Origin: a bacterium
GTDB lineage: Bacteria; Armatimonadota; Zipacnadia; Zipacnadales; Zipacnadaceae
NCBI GenBank assembly: GCA_030615605.1
Contig: JAUWYY010000001.1
Coordinates: 186,001 to 250,000, forward strand
Direction: 5' to 3'
DNA: 64,000 nucleotides
A model generated the notes under the pieces. It was not told where the DNA came from, did no database searches, and saw only the letters and a list, made by a program, of their open reading frames with translations. Made by a program: the position numbers and the translations under genes. Positions 41,752-50,898 of the stretch are shown in pieces (the stretch's first letter is position 1; each line of letters starts with the position of its first letter).

Positions 41752-42597
41752 TCAGTCGGATTCGGGCTTCTGGAAGATCAGGATCTGCTGGTGGTGGATG
41801 TTGGGAACAAAGGCGTAGGGAATGCCGTAGGCATAGAGATTCTTGCTGTCCTGGAGCAGCGCAATGACGCCCTTCAGCACCATGCCGCGCTGCTGAATCT
41901 CATTGGCCAGGTCAGCATGATACAGATAATACTGCGGGCCGTGGCGAAAATCAGAGACGATCACGGCCATATATTGCTTGGCGCGCAGGACGCGGGCGCA
42001 TTCGGCGAATATCTCGCCCAACTTTCCTAAGAACAGGTCGTAGTCCTCAATACCGCCCAGATTCTGGATCTCGTCACCGTAGTTGGTGGGCAGGTCCCGG
42101 CTGGCCCGCTCGGCGGCTACCTTCTGGCCGTTTTTCTCGAGTATGCGCCAGTAGGGCGGGCTGGTAACCACGAAGTCAATGCTTTCGCTATCGAGGTCCG
42201 CCAGCTTGCTTCCGGCATCTCCTTGCAGGATTTGAATATCATCTTGGGGGCTGGAGCTGTTGTCGCATTCAGCAGCGAGCCGCTGCTCGGCCAATTCACA
42301 CCACTGCGGCATCAACTCGATACCGATACCCCGCCGCCCGGTGCGCAGACAGGCGATGAGAGTAGAGCCGACCCCAACAAAGGGGTCAAGAACAGTCTGG
42401 CCTGACCTGGTGAAGAGGCGAATAAGGCGCTCGATGTCGTGCTCGGAGAAGGTAGCGGGATGTTGCAGCTTTAGTTCGTCGCGGGGAGGGGCCTTGCTTA
42501 TCCAAAAGCTCTTGGTCTGCTGCAGCCACTCTTTGTTGGTCAGATCGTTGAGACGATTGCGCTCGTCTACGGATCTTTTCACAGTTTGCTCAATCAC
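41752..42597 (-). CDS. orphan site-specific DNA methyltransferase (SPPY type)
   Basis: A 281-residue DNA methylase. Motif I TVLDPFVGVGSTLIACLRTGRR (FxGxG SAM site) comes before motif IV DFVVTSPPYW, so the order is of the gamma type; SPPY suggests N4-cytosine or N6-adenine methylation. An N-terminal segment (NDLTNKEWLQQTKSFW) and a C-terminal region follow the family seen near phage or restriction-like methylases. No restriction endonuclease is adjacent, so it is an orphan. Recognition sequence unknown. First gene of a four-gene minus-strand operon. Confidence 0.88.
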   Translation of the reverse strand: MIEQTVKRSVDERNRLNDLTNKEWLQQTKSFWISKAPPRDELKLQHPATFSEHDIERLIRLFTRSGQTVLDPFVGVGSTLIACLRTGRRGIGIELMPQWCELAEQRLAAECDNSSSPQDDIQILQGDAGSKLADLDSESIDFVVTSPPYWRILEKNGQKVAAERASRDLPTNYGDEIQNLGGIEDYDLFLGKLGEIFAECARVLRAKQYMAVIVSDFRHGPQYYLYHADLANEIQQRGMVLKGVIALLQDSKNLYAYGIPYAFVPNIHHQQILIFQKPESD

Positions 42598-42722
42598 GGC
42601 GGAAAAGGGTTATTGGTGGTTGCCCCCAGGCGACTAAAGTATTATACTACAGCTATTCAGTGGCGACAAGGACTGCAGCAACTTCGATGCAGCAGAGAAT
42701 GCAACACCAGGAGGTAGGCAAT

Positions 42723-44339
42723 TTGTCCCACGAGCCCTCAGTAAGTGCGGGCTCAACCTCGGCGTTGTCTGTCCTGCTCTGGCTGATGGCGACGGCTGTG
42801 GTGGCTGTGGTCGGCGCGGCGTTGCTGGAATACGAGCAAGTCGGTCAGTCTTTGCCCTCGGCGCTGTGGGCGCTGGCAGTTTTGATTGGCGAAGTTGTTG
42901 TCTATCTGCTGGTACTGACCGTCCTCTCATCTGGGCGGATGGGGGCGGGACGGGCTTTTGCCGGCACTGTCCTGGGCTTGGTCGTGCGCGGCGCTCTCAG
43001 TGTGGTCACCGCTGAGCTACCCATCGTTACTCGCAGCGGCATCGGCGGCTTTCTCGACAGCTTCGTATATTTCTATTCGCTTTACTGGCCAGGCGTTGTC
43101 GTCCAGATTTGCGCGGTTTCCATATTTCTGCTGCGACTGCGCGAGGCCTGGAGTTTGGATAGGACAGACGAAGACTGGGGCGGGCTGGAAGCGCAGTTCG
43201 ACGCCGATGAACCCGAAGATCGCGCCGAGCGCCAGCGCGTGCTGCTGGCGGCACTCAAAGAATCGGGCGAGCCTGACCAGGCCGAACCAGTTGACCAACA
43301 GGCGGCTGAGGGCGCTGGCTTCTACGAAGACGTGGGTTCGTCGCTGTCGCCGGCATTGCCCTTCGAGCAACCGGGTGCTGAAGAGATAGCTGAAGACTCT
43401 TCAGGCGGCGAGGACGAGTCGGCTAACGACACCTCTCTCATACCTGTAGCCACCGAAGAATGTGCTGAGAAGCTAGCAGAGCAGCAGGAGGCGGACGTCA
43501 GCGAAGCACAGCCCTTCGCCCCGGAGCCTGCCGGTGACCAACTGTTGCCAGGACATTCGGCCTCTGGCATCACGCCGTTTGCTGGTGGTGTTCTGGTCTG
43601 GGGCGGTGAATTCGCTGGGGATGATGCCAGACTGGGCCAGGCTGTGGCTGGGTTACTGGCGGCTGCTTCTGCTCTGGGGGATGCTGGTGGCATCGGGTCG
43701 GTAGAGCTACTGCTGGTCGAGGCTGAATGCGGCTGTTGGGCGTTGAGCGCTGGGCTGGATCGTGATGATTGGTGGGTTGGGCTGATGCAACCGGCGGCCG
43801 ACAGCCACGGGGCGGCGGCTGTTGCAGTGCGGGAGGCTGTCGCCAGGGTGCAGGATGCCGAAATGCCGCCGGAAATGAGCTATCCCGATGCGCCGTCGCG
43901 AGCTGGCCTGTCAATGGAGATGCAAGTGGTGTCTCACCCGCTGGCCGATCCCCTGCTGGAGCAGTGGGGATTGCAGCTAAGCCTCGCCGAGACTGGCGAC
44001 GAGGCAATACTGACTGCCTTACCCCGCGGGGCCGATGCCGCTGGTGTGGCAGGCAGGGCGTTGGCACTGTGGCAGGCGAGCGAGCAGCTAGTCGATGTGA
44101 TGCAGTGGCAGAATGCGCAAATGGTACTGGTTGGCGGCAATGTCGCCGCGGCGGCTGTGGGTCGAGCCAGTTGGCAAGGCCAGCCAGCAGTACTGGCGAC
44201 CTCGTCTCGGGACACCGTTCGGGTGGGGGCAGCCAGGGTGCTGCTCACCCAGCTTGCCCGGAAACTCGATGACTTCGGGCCGCAATATCGCCCTTCGAAT
44301 CGGCGTACTTCGCAAGATTCAACCGTCCAGGAGCAGTAA
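42723..44339 (+). CDS. multi-pass membrane protein with two roadblock/LC7-like domains
   Basis: About 538 residues. Four predicted helices near the N-terminus (WLMATAVVAVVGAALL, ALWALAVLIGEVVVYLLVLTVLS, AGTVLGLVVRGALSVVTAEL, SLYWPGVVVQICAVSIFLL), then an acidic linker (residues about 175-290) and two similar alpha-beta domains of about 110 residues each (for example ARLGQAVAGLLAAASALGDAGGIGSVELLLVEAECGCWALSAGL, and the last part with VLVGGNVAAAAVGRAS). The layout is like roadblock/LC7 modules of small-GTPase regulators; this is a fold guess. Start: the TTG at 42723 has an excellent ribosome site (aggaggt, 7 bases before); a GTG at 42660 is less likely. Confidence 0.65.
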   Translation: MSHEPSVSAGSTSALSVLLWLMATAVVAVVGAALLEYEQVGQSLPSALWALAVLIGEVVVYLLVLTVLSSGRMGAGRAFAGTVLGLVVRGALSVVTAELPIVTRSGIGGFLDSFVYFYSLYWPGVVVQICAVSIFLLRLREAWSLDRTDEDWGGLEAQFDADEPEDRAERQRVLLAALKESGEPDQAEPVDQQAAEGAGFYEDVGSSLSPALPFEQPGAEEIAEDSSGGEDESANDTSLIPVATEECAEKLAEQQEADVSEAQPFAPEPAGDQLLPGHSASGITPFAGGVLVWGGEFAGDDARLGQAVAGLLAAASALGDAGGIGSVELLLVEAECGCWALSAGLDRDDWWVGLMQPAADSHGAAAVAVREAVARVQDAEMPPEMSYPDAPSRAGLSMEMQVVSHPLADPLLEQWGLQLSLAETGDEAILTALPRGADAAGVAGRALALWQASEQLVDVMQWQNAQMVLVGGNVAAAAVGRASWQGQPAVLATSSRDTVRVGAARVLLTQLARKLDDFGPQYRPSNRRTSQDSTVQEQ

Positions 44340-44373
44340 ATACGTAGAGTGAATTGATTAGAGGCTACCGAAT

Positions 44374-45045
44374 ATGAATCAAATCACGATTGCGCCTTCG
44401 ATGTTATCTGCTGATTTTGGCAGACTCGGTGAACAGGCCCGCCAGGTGGAGGAAGCCGGAGCGGACTGGCTGCATTTTGATATTATGGACGGCTGGTTTG
44501 TTGACAACATAACCTTCGGTCCCCTGGTCATCGAAGCTCTGCGTGGTCAGACTGATCTGCATTGCGATGCCCACCTGATGGTCGGCAATCCAGCCCGCCA
44601 CATTGAGAGCTTCGCTAGGGCCGGTGCGGATTCCCTGCTAATCCAGCGGGAAGTAGTCACTCAGCCGGCTCAGTTACTGGGGCAGATCCGTGATCTGGGC
44701 TTAATGGCCGGGTTGGTCTTTAACCCGGCTACGCCCCTCGCCGGTCTGGAAGCTATTGCTGACAAGTTGGACCTGGTGCTGATTATGACTGTTGAGCCGG
44801 GGGCGGCTGGTCAGGAGTTTATGCCGGCAGTGCTGCCCAAGATCCGGCAGGCGCGCCAGTTGCTCGATGAGGTAAACCCGGAGGCACGGATAATGGTTGA
44901 TGGCGGCGTTGATGACCAGACCACTCCTGAATTGGTGGCCGCCGGTGCGGAAATCCTGGTCTGCGGTTCCTACCTTTTCCAGCACCTCGACGGGCTGGCC
45001 GCTGCTATCCAGTCCCTGCGCGAGGCGGCCGGTAGTACGGAATGA
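44374..45045 (+). CDS. rpe: ribulose-phosphate 3-epimerase
   Basis: A 223-residue TIM-barrel enzyme that interconverts ribulose-5-phosphate and xylulose-5-phosphate in the pentose-phosphate pathway. IAPSMLSADFGRLGEQ, WLHFDIMDGWFVDNITFGP (first metal and substrate residues), DAHLMVGNP, VLIMTVEPGAAGQEF and RIMVDGGVDDQT are all conserved. ATG 44374, 34 bases after the preceding stop. Confidence 0.95.
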   Translation: MNQITIAPSMLSADFGRLGEQARQVEEAGADWLHFDIMDGWFVDNITFGPLVIEALRGQTDLHCDAHLMVGNPARHIESFARAGADSLLIQREVVTQPAQLLGQIRDLGLMAGLVFNPATPLAGLEAIADKLDLVLIMTVEPGAAGQEFMPAVLPKIRQARQLLDEVNPEARIMVDGGVDDQTTPELVAAGAEILVCGSYLFQHLDGLAAAIQSLREAAGSTE

Positions 45046-45179
45046 TCTGCGCCTGACTCTCGCCGGTCAAGTATAGCTATCAAGTGTCATTCAAGGGTCT
45101 GTTCATCGCACTGAATCGGCCCTCTTCTCTTCGCCAGGCCCGATCTACTCCACTGACTCGACTTTTTTGGGGAATCCCC

Positions 45180-45208
45180 TTGACAAGCTATAGTTTTTGG
45201 ACTATAAT
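45180..45208 (+). promoter_or_regulatory. consensus promoter of the dcw cluster
   Basis: TTGACA (45180-45185), 17-base spacer, TATAAT (45203-45208), a perfect sigma-70-type consensus, about 50 bases before mraZ. It drives the operon to murG. Confidence 0.9.
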
Positions 45209-45260
45209 GGTGTAGCAAGGATTGAGATGGACTAAATTGGAGTAATGCGGATTTAGATGG
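45191..45260 (+). promoter_or_regulatory. 10-bp-phased GG repeats, putative MraZ operator
   Basis: Seven consecutive 10-base blocks each end in GG (ttttgg, taatgg, caagg, agatgg, aattgg, tgcgg, agatgg). Four of them end in TGG on a helical period, as reported for MraZ binding sites in other bacteria (TGG-containing repeats 10 bases apart). They run from the -10 box over the mraZ start codon, so binding would block transcription or translation. Autoregulation is inferred from the pattern. Confidence 0.65.
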
Positions 45261-45739
45261 CAGAGCTACCTGGGGCGACAATTCATAAGCTGGATTCAGC
45301 AGGTCGGCTGAAACTGCGAGAGCACCACACAGAGGGCCTGACGCCGGTCGTGGTGCTGGCTTGTGGGTTTGACAACTGCATTAACCTGTTTGTGCCTCAG
45401 GCCTGGAATCTGTACAGGCAGCAGTTCGCCCGCGTGGATACCGGTTCGCTTGACCCGGATCTGCACGACCTGCGGCGGTTGTTGGTGGCCACCGCAGTGG
45501 AGTGCAATATTGATGACCAGGGTCGGATCAGACTCCCCGAGTCGCTGCTACGCTGGGCGGGTCTGGATGGTTCTGACCGGGAAGCTCAGGTTATCTGCCT
45601 GGATGACCGCTACGAGATCTGGGAGGTGGGCCGCTACAACGAATTCCTAACTGAGCGAGGCAAGCAGCTCAAGGAGATTGCTCGCCAGCTTTTCCGCAAG
45701 CAAGACGGCGGGCCGGCAAGCGGGGGATCTGTAAGTTGA
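45257..45739 (+). CDS. mraZ: transcriptional regulator MraZ
   Basis: A 160-residue MraZ with the tandem AbrB-like (swapped-hairpin) domains: HKLDSAGRLKLREHHTEG and the second half CNIDDQGRIRLPESLLRWAGL, each with the D-x-x-G-R core. MraZ forms ring-shaped oligomers that bind the direct repeats at the start of the cluster and control its expression. Its stop codon overlaps the rsmH start. Confidence 0.93.
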   Translation: MAELPGATIHKLDSAGRLKLREHHTEGLTPVVVLACGFDNCINLFVPQAWNLYRQQFARVDTGSLDPDLHDLRRLLVATAVECNIDDQGRIRLPESLLRWAGLDGSDREAQVICLDDRYEIWEVGRYNEFLTERGKQLKEIARQLFRKQDGGPASGGSVS

Positions 45740-46692
45740 GCCAGCCGCGACACCGGCCGGCTATGCCCGAGCAGGTAATAGCGCACCTTGACATCCAGCC
45801 CGCAGGAACCTACATCGACATGACGGTCGGCAGCGGCGGCCATGCCCGGCTGATTCTGGAAGCCTCTGCACCCGATGGGCGGCTCATTGCTATAGATCGT
45901 GATGCGCAAGCTCTTGAGCTAGCCCGGCAACAGTTGGCTGAGTTCGGCCAGCGTGTGCAGTTCTTTCAGCGGCGTTATTCTGAGTTGCCGGATGTGTTGG
46001 CTGAGGCGGAGGTCGAGCAGGTGGACGGTATTCTCATCGACACCGGAATCTCAATGGATCAGATGTTGGACATAGAGCGTGGCTTTACTTTCCGCAGCCA
46101 CGATTCATTGGATATGCGTATGGACCGTCGCCAGAAGCTGACCACTTATGACGTGGTCAACCGTTACTCTCAGCAGCAATTGTATGAAGTTCTTAAGCTT
46201 ACGGGGAGGCAGCGGGAGGCAAGGAAGGTGGCATCACGGATCGTGTCGTCCAGGGAGGGAAACGGCCCGATTCAGACTACTGCTCATCTCGCAGAACTAA
46301 TCGCAGCAACTATCGCTGGGTGGAGCCGGGGAAAGCATCGCAACCCGGCCGCCCGCTACTTGATGGCGATACGAGTCGAAGTAAATGATGAAATAGATGA
46401 GCTGCGCCTGGGATTGCAGGTTGCGGTCGAAGCTCTTCAGTCAGCTCGGGGACGCCTGGTAGTTCTAACTTGGGCGGGTCACGAACACGGGCTGGTTCGG
46501 CGCGAGCTTCGACGCATGCAACACCCTTGTACTTGTCCTCCCGCCCTCCCCTGTAGTTGCGGTAAGCAGCCGCTCATTAAGCTCATTGTGGACAAGCCGT
46601 TAAGCCCGGACGAAGCGGAGGTGAGGCGCAATCCGGCCAGCCGCTCCTGTCGGCTGCACGCCGCGCAGGCGCTGGGCACTACCGAGCGATGA
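45736..46692 (+). CDS. rsmH: 16S rRNA (cytosine(1402)-N4)-methyltransferase
   Basis: A 318-residue RsmH (MraW), which methylates C1402 of 16S rRNA. SAM-binding YIDMTVGSGGHARLIL and LIAIDRDAQALELAR, and the family segment GILIDTGISMDQMLDIERGFTFRSHDSLDMRMDR plus ARKVASRIVSSRE are present. Near the C-terminus CTCPPALPCSCGKQPL is a Cys-rich insertion that the family often has. TTG start overlapping the mraZ stop (ttga), which implies coupling. Confidence 0.95.
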   Translation: MSQPRHRPAMPEQVIAHLDIQPAGTYIDMTVGSGGHARLILEASAPDGRLIAIDRDAQALELARQQLAEFGQRVQFFQRRYSELPDVLAEAEVEQVDGILIDTGISMDQMLDIERGFTFRSHDSLDMRMDRRQKLTTYDVVNRYSQQQLYEVLKLTGRQREARKVASRIVSSREGNGPIQTTAHLAELIAATIAGWSRGKHRNPAARYLMAIRVEVNDEIDELRLGLQVAVEALQSARGRLVVLTWAGHEHGLVRRELRRMQHPCTCPPALPCSCGKQPLIKLIVDKPLSPDEAEVRRNPASRSCRLHAAQALGTTER

Positions 46693-46748
46693 GGGTAAGA
46701 CCGACCAACGGAGTGCGGCAGGCAAGTGGGATACGACCTATAAGATGT

Positions 46749-46927
46749 GAAGGTGAGTGCCAGTCGCAGCAACTTCAGCATAAGCAACGCAACAGCGACC
46801 GCAGTACAAGTCACAGCCCGACAGCAACCTGCATTGTACACAATTCGGTGCAGGAAATCAAGTAGCATCGGAACCAGCGTCCAATATCCGAGACTGTAGC
46901 ATCATTCAAAGCCCGGCACTCACCTTC
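46749..46927. repeat. MITE-like segment with 13-nt inverted ends
   Basis: Perfect inverted repeats of 13 bases, gaaggtgagtgcc (46749-46761) and ggcactcaccttc (46915-46927), bound a 179-base non-coding segment in the gap between rsmH and ftsL. There is no clear target-site duplication and no coding potential inside. A small non-autonomous transposable element or a long-range stem are the possible readings. Confidence 0.45.
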
Positions 46928-46989
46928 GAATTACCTGAAGTGCGGTTATGGCCTGCGGGTTGGACTTGTTGTCAGAGGAGGTTCTGGTA

Positions 46990-47445
46990 GTGGCCGCTAA
47001 TTCGGGGCAAGCTGCTCAACGCGCGAGTCGCAACCATGCGAGGCTACGCACCATCTGGCGGGAGATCATCTGGCCCGGTCTGATTATCACGTGTATCGGC
47101 CTGGCCAGTATTCTCTTTCTAATTTCCTGCGCCCGTGTGTCGGAGCTTGAACTACAGGCAGGCAATCTGCAGCGTCAGATTGACCAGGAAATAAGCAAGC
47201 AATCCCAGCTCTCCCAACAGATAGCGGGATTGCGGAATCACAGGCGTCTGCGTCAATTCGCCCAACGGGCAGGCATGGTCTTCGAGCCTGAGGATACCGA
47301 TTTGGTGCAACTGCCAGCTCTGCCCGAGCAGCAAGGCACCGTATCGGCCCTTACTCCTCACGTCGAAACTATAGCCAAGCGCCCCCCCTCAACCGGCTTG
47401 CGCCAGTCTTCTGATGAGCATGCTATGGTCGCCGAGGCATTTTGA
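46990..47445 (+). CDS. ftsL: FtsL-like cell-division protein
   Basis: A 151-residue small division protein: one membrane helix (residues about 33-55, GLIITCIGLASILFLISCA) followed by a coiled-coil region (ELELQAGNLQRQIDQEISKQSQLSQQIAGL) and a Pro/Gln-rich tail. FtsL proteins are poorly conserved; the topology and place between rsmH and ftsI support the call. I chose GTG 46990 because a gaggagg site lies 8 bases upstream; starts further up lack one. Confidence 0.8.
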   Translation: MAANSGQAAQRASRNHARLRTIWREIIWPGLIITCIGLASILFLISCARVSELELQAGNLQRQIDQEISKQSQLSQQIAGLRNHRRLRQFAQRAGMVFEPEDTDLVQLPALPEQQGTVSALTPHVETIAKRPPSTGLRQSSDEHAMVAEAF

Positions 47446-47540
47446 AAGGTGTATAGAGACGATCCGACGATTGGCGGATTGCGGGAGCCTGCCTTCGCCC
47501 AGACCATACCCTCACCACTCATCACCAGGGGGCCTTGATA

Positions 47541-49367
47541 GTGAATACTAGCCGTGCTGCCCGCACCTCGGCCACTTCGTCAACAGCCCACAGTCATAGC
47601 CCCCCGTATCATCAGGCGCTTCGGACGCTACTGTTGTTTATCATCCTGATAGCGATCGGTCTGGCGGCTCGTGTCGTCTACCTCCAGGTCTTTCGGCGCG
47701 ATCACTTTCTTCGGCTGGCTGGGATGCTTAGCTCACCGAATCAGCCGCTCGCCGGTCAGCCGGGTGCTATTCGCGATTACAAAGGGCGGGTCGTGGCTGA
47801 CAGCGTCATTACTGCCTCTGTGAAGGCAGACCCCAAGCTGATACGGCAAAGCCACGACGTGGACGTGACGGCTATGAGTGAATATCTCAGCAACGAATTA
47901 GATTTGCCGACCGACCAGGTAGAAGCGAAGTTGAACAGCAAGCAGGACTTTGTCTATCTCAAACGCCGGGTGCCCCTGGCAACCTCGGAAAGGATCATGG
48001 CCGAACGGTTGTCGGGTATTTCGCGGGACTTGGAGTATAAGCGGGTCTATCCTGAGGGGGCTGTGGGGTGCCATCTGCTTGGCTATTATAGCAGTGATTA
48101 TCGTCCTCTGGGCGGAGTAGAATACCAATACCGCTTTGTGATTGAGGGGCAGGCCGGCACCCCGCGGCGCAACCAGGATGCCTGGGGACGTACGATCGTG
48201 GGCATGGAGAACCAGCCGGGATTGCCAGCAGAGCCCGGCAAGGATCTGCTCCTCACTGTGGATTGGGACCTGCAGAGGGTGGTTGAGGATGCATTGGAGC
48301 AATGTTGGGATTATGAGCAGCCTGACCAGGTTACTGTTCTGGTTATGGAGCCCGACACCGGTGCGATCTTGGCAATGGCCGCTCGTCCCAACTATGATCC
48401 AAATCTAATTGCCTCAGCGGCGGGCGGCATCGCCCGCGTGGATATCCCCAAACGCCATCTAATCAACTTGACTGTCAGTCGGGAGTACGAGCCGGGCAGC
48501 ACCTTCAAGGTGCTGTTGGCAGCCGCAGCGCTGGACACCGGCGCGTTCACCCTTAGTGATACCTTTGTCTGTCCGGGTACGATGCAGTTGGGCGGCAGGC
48601 CCCTTAAATGCTGGGGCCGGTGGGCTGGCATAGGGCATGGTCGCTTGAATCTGGCCAACACCATCGCCAAGTCGTGCAACGTCTGCGCGGCGCAAATCGC
48701 GGTGAGGATTGGCGCGGAGCGCTACTGCGAGTTCTTGCGCCGCTGTGGTATCAGCCGACCTACGCGCATAGGCCTGCCCGGGGAGACAGATGGCAGGCTC
48801 CAGGCTCCCGGCGATATGTACAAACGCGATGTGGCCAACATTGGCTTCGGTCAAAATGTCGCCGTCACCGATGCCCAATTGATAGCAGGTATCTGTGCTG
48901 TGGTCAATGGGGGACGCTTGATGCAGCCGCATGTGGTTGATCGGATACTGAATCCTGACGGTACAACGTATCGCCAGGTTGAGCCGGCGCTTGTCCGTCA
49001 TGTATGCTCACAGGAAACTTCACGAACTGTGCGACGGCTGCTGCGAGGTGTCGTTGAGAAGCCCTACGGCACCGGTCAGAGCGCGCGCATCCCCGGCGTG
49101 GTGGTGGGCGGAAAGACTGGAACTGCCCAGATCTGGGACCCGCAGAGGAAGGAATATCGCAAGAACGAGCATATGCTCAGCTTCGTGCTCGTGGCGCCAG
49201 TGGACACTCAACCCCAATTTGTTATACTGGTAACCGTGCGCAATGCGAAAAAGGGTCAATACGCCTCTCAGGTGGCAGTGCCAGTAGCCCGTCAGATAGC
49301 TGTGTATATGCTGCGGGAGCGTGACCTGATACCACCTCAGGAATTGCCCAATCTGAGCAGTTCCTAG
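47541..49367 (+). CDS. ftsI: penicillin-binding protein 3 (septal transpeptidase FtsI)
   Basis: About 608 residues. One N-terminal membrane helix (LLLFIILIAIGLAARVVYLQ), a dimerisation domain (RRVPLATSERIMAE, GVEYQYRFVIEGQAGTPR), then the transpeptidase: the active-site Ser at residue 320 in PGSTFKVL, the SCN motif at residue 378 (AKSCNVCAAQ), and KTGT at about residue 525. There are no C-terminal PASTA domains. GTG 47541 with ribosome site aggggg; a TTG two codons upstream is also open. Second gene of the division set. Confidence 0.95.
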   Translation: MNTSRAARTSATSSTAHSHSPPYHQALRTLLLFIILIAIGLAARVVYLQVFRRDHFLRLAGMLSSPNQPLAGQPGAIRDYKGRVVADSVITASVKADPKLIRQSHDVDVTAMSEYLSNELDLPTDQVEAKLNSKQDFVYLKRRVPLATSERIMAERLSGISRDLEYKRVYPEGAVGCHLLGYYSSDYRPLGGVEYQYRFVIEGQAGTPRRNQDAWGRTIVGMENQPGLPAEPGKDLLLTVDWDLQRVVEDALEQCWDYEQPDQVTVLVMEPDTGAILAMAARPNYDPNLIASAAGGIARVDIPKRHLINLTVSREYEPGSTFKVLLAAAALDTGAFTLSDTFVCPGTMQLGGRPLKCWGRWAGIGHGRLNLANTIAKSCNVCAAQIAVRIGAERYCEFLRRCGISRPTRIGLPGETDGRLQAPGDMYKRDVANIGFGQNVAVTDAQLIAGICAVVNGGRLMQPHVVDRILNPDGTTYRQVEPALVRHVCSQETSRTVRRLLRGVVEKPYGTGQSARIPGVVVGGKTGTAQIWDPQRKEYRKNEHMLSFVLVAPVDTQPQFVILVTVRNAKKGQYASQVAVPVARQIAVYMLRERDLIPPQELPNLSSS

Positions 49368-49397
49368 CAGCCATGGGCAGGAGCCAGATAGGCGCTT

Positions 49398-50897
49398 GTG
49401 AGAAGACAGAAGAGCATAGATAATCTCACCGAGTGTTGGGTGCAAAGCCGGCGCCTGGCTGCCGACGAACTGGTTACCGGCGTGACTACTGACTCGTGCC
49501 AGGTTGAGCCGGGGAATTTGTTCGTGGCGGTAGAGGGGTATGCCGCCGATGGGCACGACTTCATTGCTGAGGCTATCCAGCGTGGCGCGCGGGCTATCGT
49601 CTTCGAGAAAGAAAACTACGCTAAGATCATTCCCGACGGGGTCAGCGCTGTCCGTGTGACTGACTCACGCCGCGCCGCCGCCGAGATTGCGGCCCAATTC
49701 TGGGATTACCCTTCCGACGATCTGGTACTGGTTGGCGTAACGGGAACCAACGGGAAGACTACCACTGCCTTCCTGATGGATAGCATCTTTCGTGCAGCCG
49801 GTGCCAGCACCGGGCTGTTGAGCACCCTCGCCCGGTTCATATGTGGGCAGCAGGTCGAAGCGAAACTCACCACCCCCAGCAGTATCGAACTGCAAGAGTT
49901 GCTGGCGCAGATGCGGGAGGCCGGGGCGACTCATGTGACCATGGAAGTCTCCTCCCATGGACTGACCCAGCAGCGTACCTGGATGTGTAAGTTCGACGCT
50001 GCTATATTCACCAATCTTACCCAGGATCATCTCGATTTTCACACTGACGTGGATGACTACTTTGCTGCCAAGTTGCGTCTGTTCACCGATTATGCGGAGC
50101 TGGCTGAGCCAAATAAGGCAATGGTCGCGGCCATAAACACAGATGACGCCTTCGGCGAGCGTATTATTCGACAAACTCCCGCGCGAACGGTTACCTACGG
50201 CCTGGATGACACAGCGCAGGTTAGCGCCTCCCGCACGCGAGTCAGCACCAGCGGGATGGACTTTATTCTGGCTCTGCCCGATCACAAGCCGACCGCGGTC
50301 AAGCTGAATCTAATGGGGGGCTTCAACCTGTATAATGCTCTGGCAGCGGCGGCCTGCAGTTGGGGGTTGGGAGTTGAACCGGAAGCCATTGTTGCCGGTC
50401 TGGAACAGCTAGACGGTGTCCCGGGTCGCTTCGAGCGGATTGACGAAGGTCAGGACTTCACCGTTATTGTGGACTATGCGCATACTCCCAACGCTCTGGA
50501 GAACGTCTTGCAGGCAGCCCGCAAGCTGGCTCCGGCGCGTCTGTTGTGTGTGTTTGGTTGTGGTGGTGACCGCGACGCAGGCAAACGCCCGCAGATGGGC
50601 CAGATCGCCACTTCACTGAGTGATTTCACTGTGATCACCTCAGATAACCCCCGTTCGGAAGACGCCGAGGCAATCATTAATCAGATCAGGACGGGAGCAA
50701 TGGGCGACAGCTACATAATTCAGCCGGATCGGCGCCGGGCCATCTTTATGGCTGTCCAGCGCTGCCAGCCGGGCGACATCCTGGTTATTGCCGGCAAGGG
50801 CCATGAGACTTACCAGATCATCGGAGACCAAAGAGTCCCGTTTGATGACCGGGAGGTAGCGCGCGAGGCTATTATCCAGATCTGCGGCGAGGCCTGA
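49398..50897 (+). CDS. murE: UDP-N-acetylmuramoyl-L-alanyl-D-glutamate-2,6-diaminopimelate ligase
   Basis: A 499-residue Mur ligase adding the third stem residue. P-loop VGVTGTNGKTTTAFLMDS, TPSSIELQELLAQM, MEVSSHGLTQQR, TNLTQDHLDFH (carbamylated Lys region nearby) and the substrate-selecting DNPR motif (TSDNPRSEDAEAII) which indicates meso-diaminopimelate. Walled-in position before murF. GTG start at 49398 has a distant ribosome site. Confidence 0.95.
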   Translation: MRRQKSIDNLTECWVQSRRLAADELVTGVTTDSCQVEPGNLFVAVEGYAADGHDFIAEAIQRGARAIVFEKENYAKIIPDGVSAVRVTDSRRAAAEIAAQFWDYPSDDLVLVGVTGTNGKTTTAFLMDSIFRAAGASTGLLSTLARFICGQQVEAKLTTPSSIELQELLAQMREAGATHVTMEVSSHGLTQQRTWMCKFDAAIFTNLTQDHLDFHTDVDDYFAAKLRLFTDYAELAEPNKAMVAAINTDDAFGERIIRQTPARTVTYGLDDTAQVSASRTRVSTSGMDFILALPDHKPTAVKLNLMGGFNLYNALAAAACSWGLGVEPEAIVAGLEQLDGVPGRFERIDEGQDFTVIVDYAHTPNALENVLQAARKLAPARLLCVFGCGGDRDAGKRPQMGQIATSLSDFTVITSDNPRSEDAEAIINQIRTGAMGDSYIIQPDRRRAIFMAVQRCQPGDILVIAGKGHETYQIIGDQRVPFDDREVAREAIIQICGEA

Positions 50898-50898
50898 G

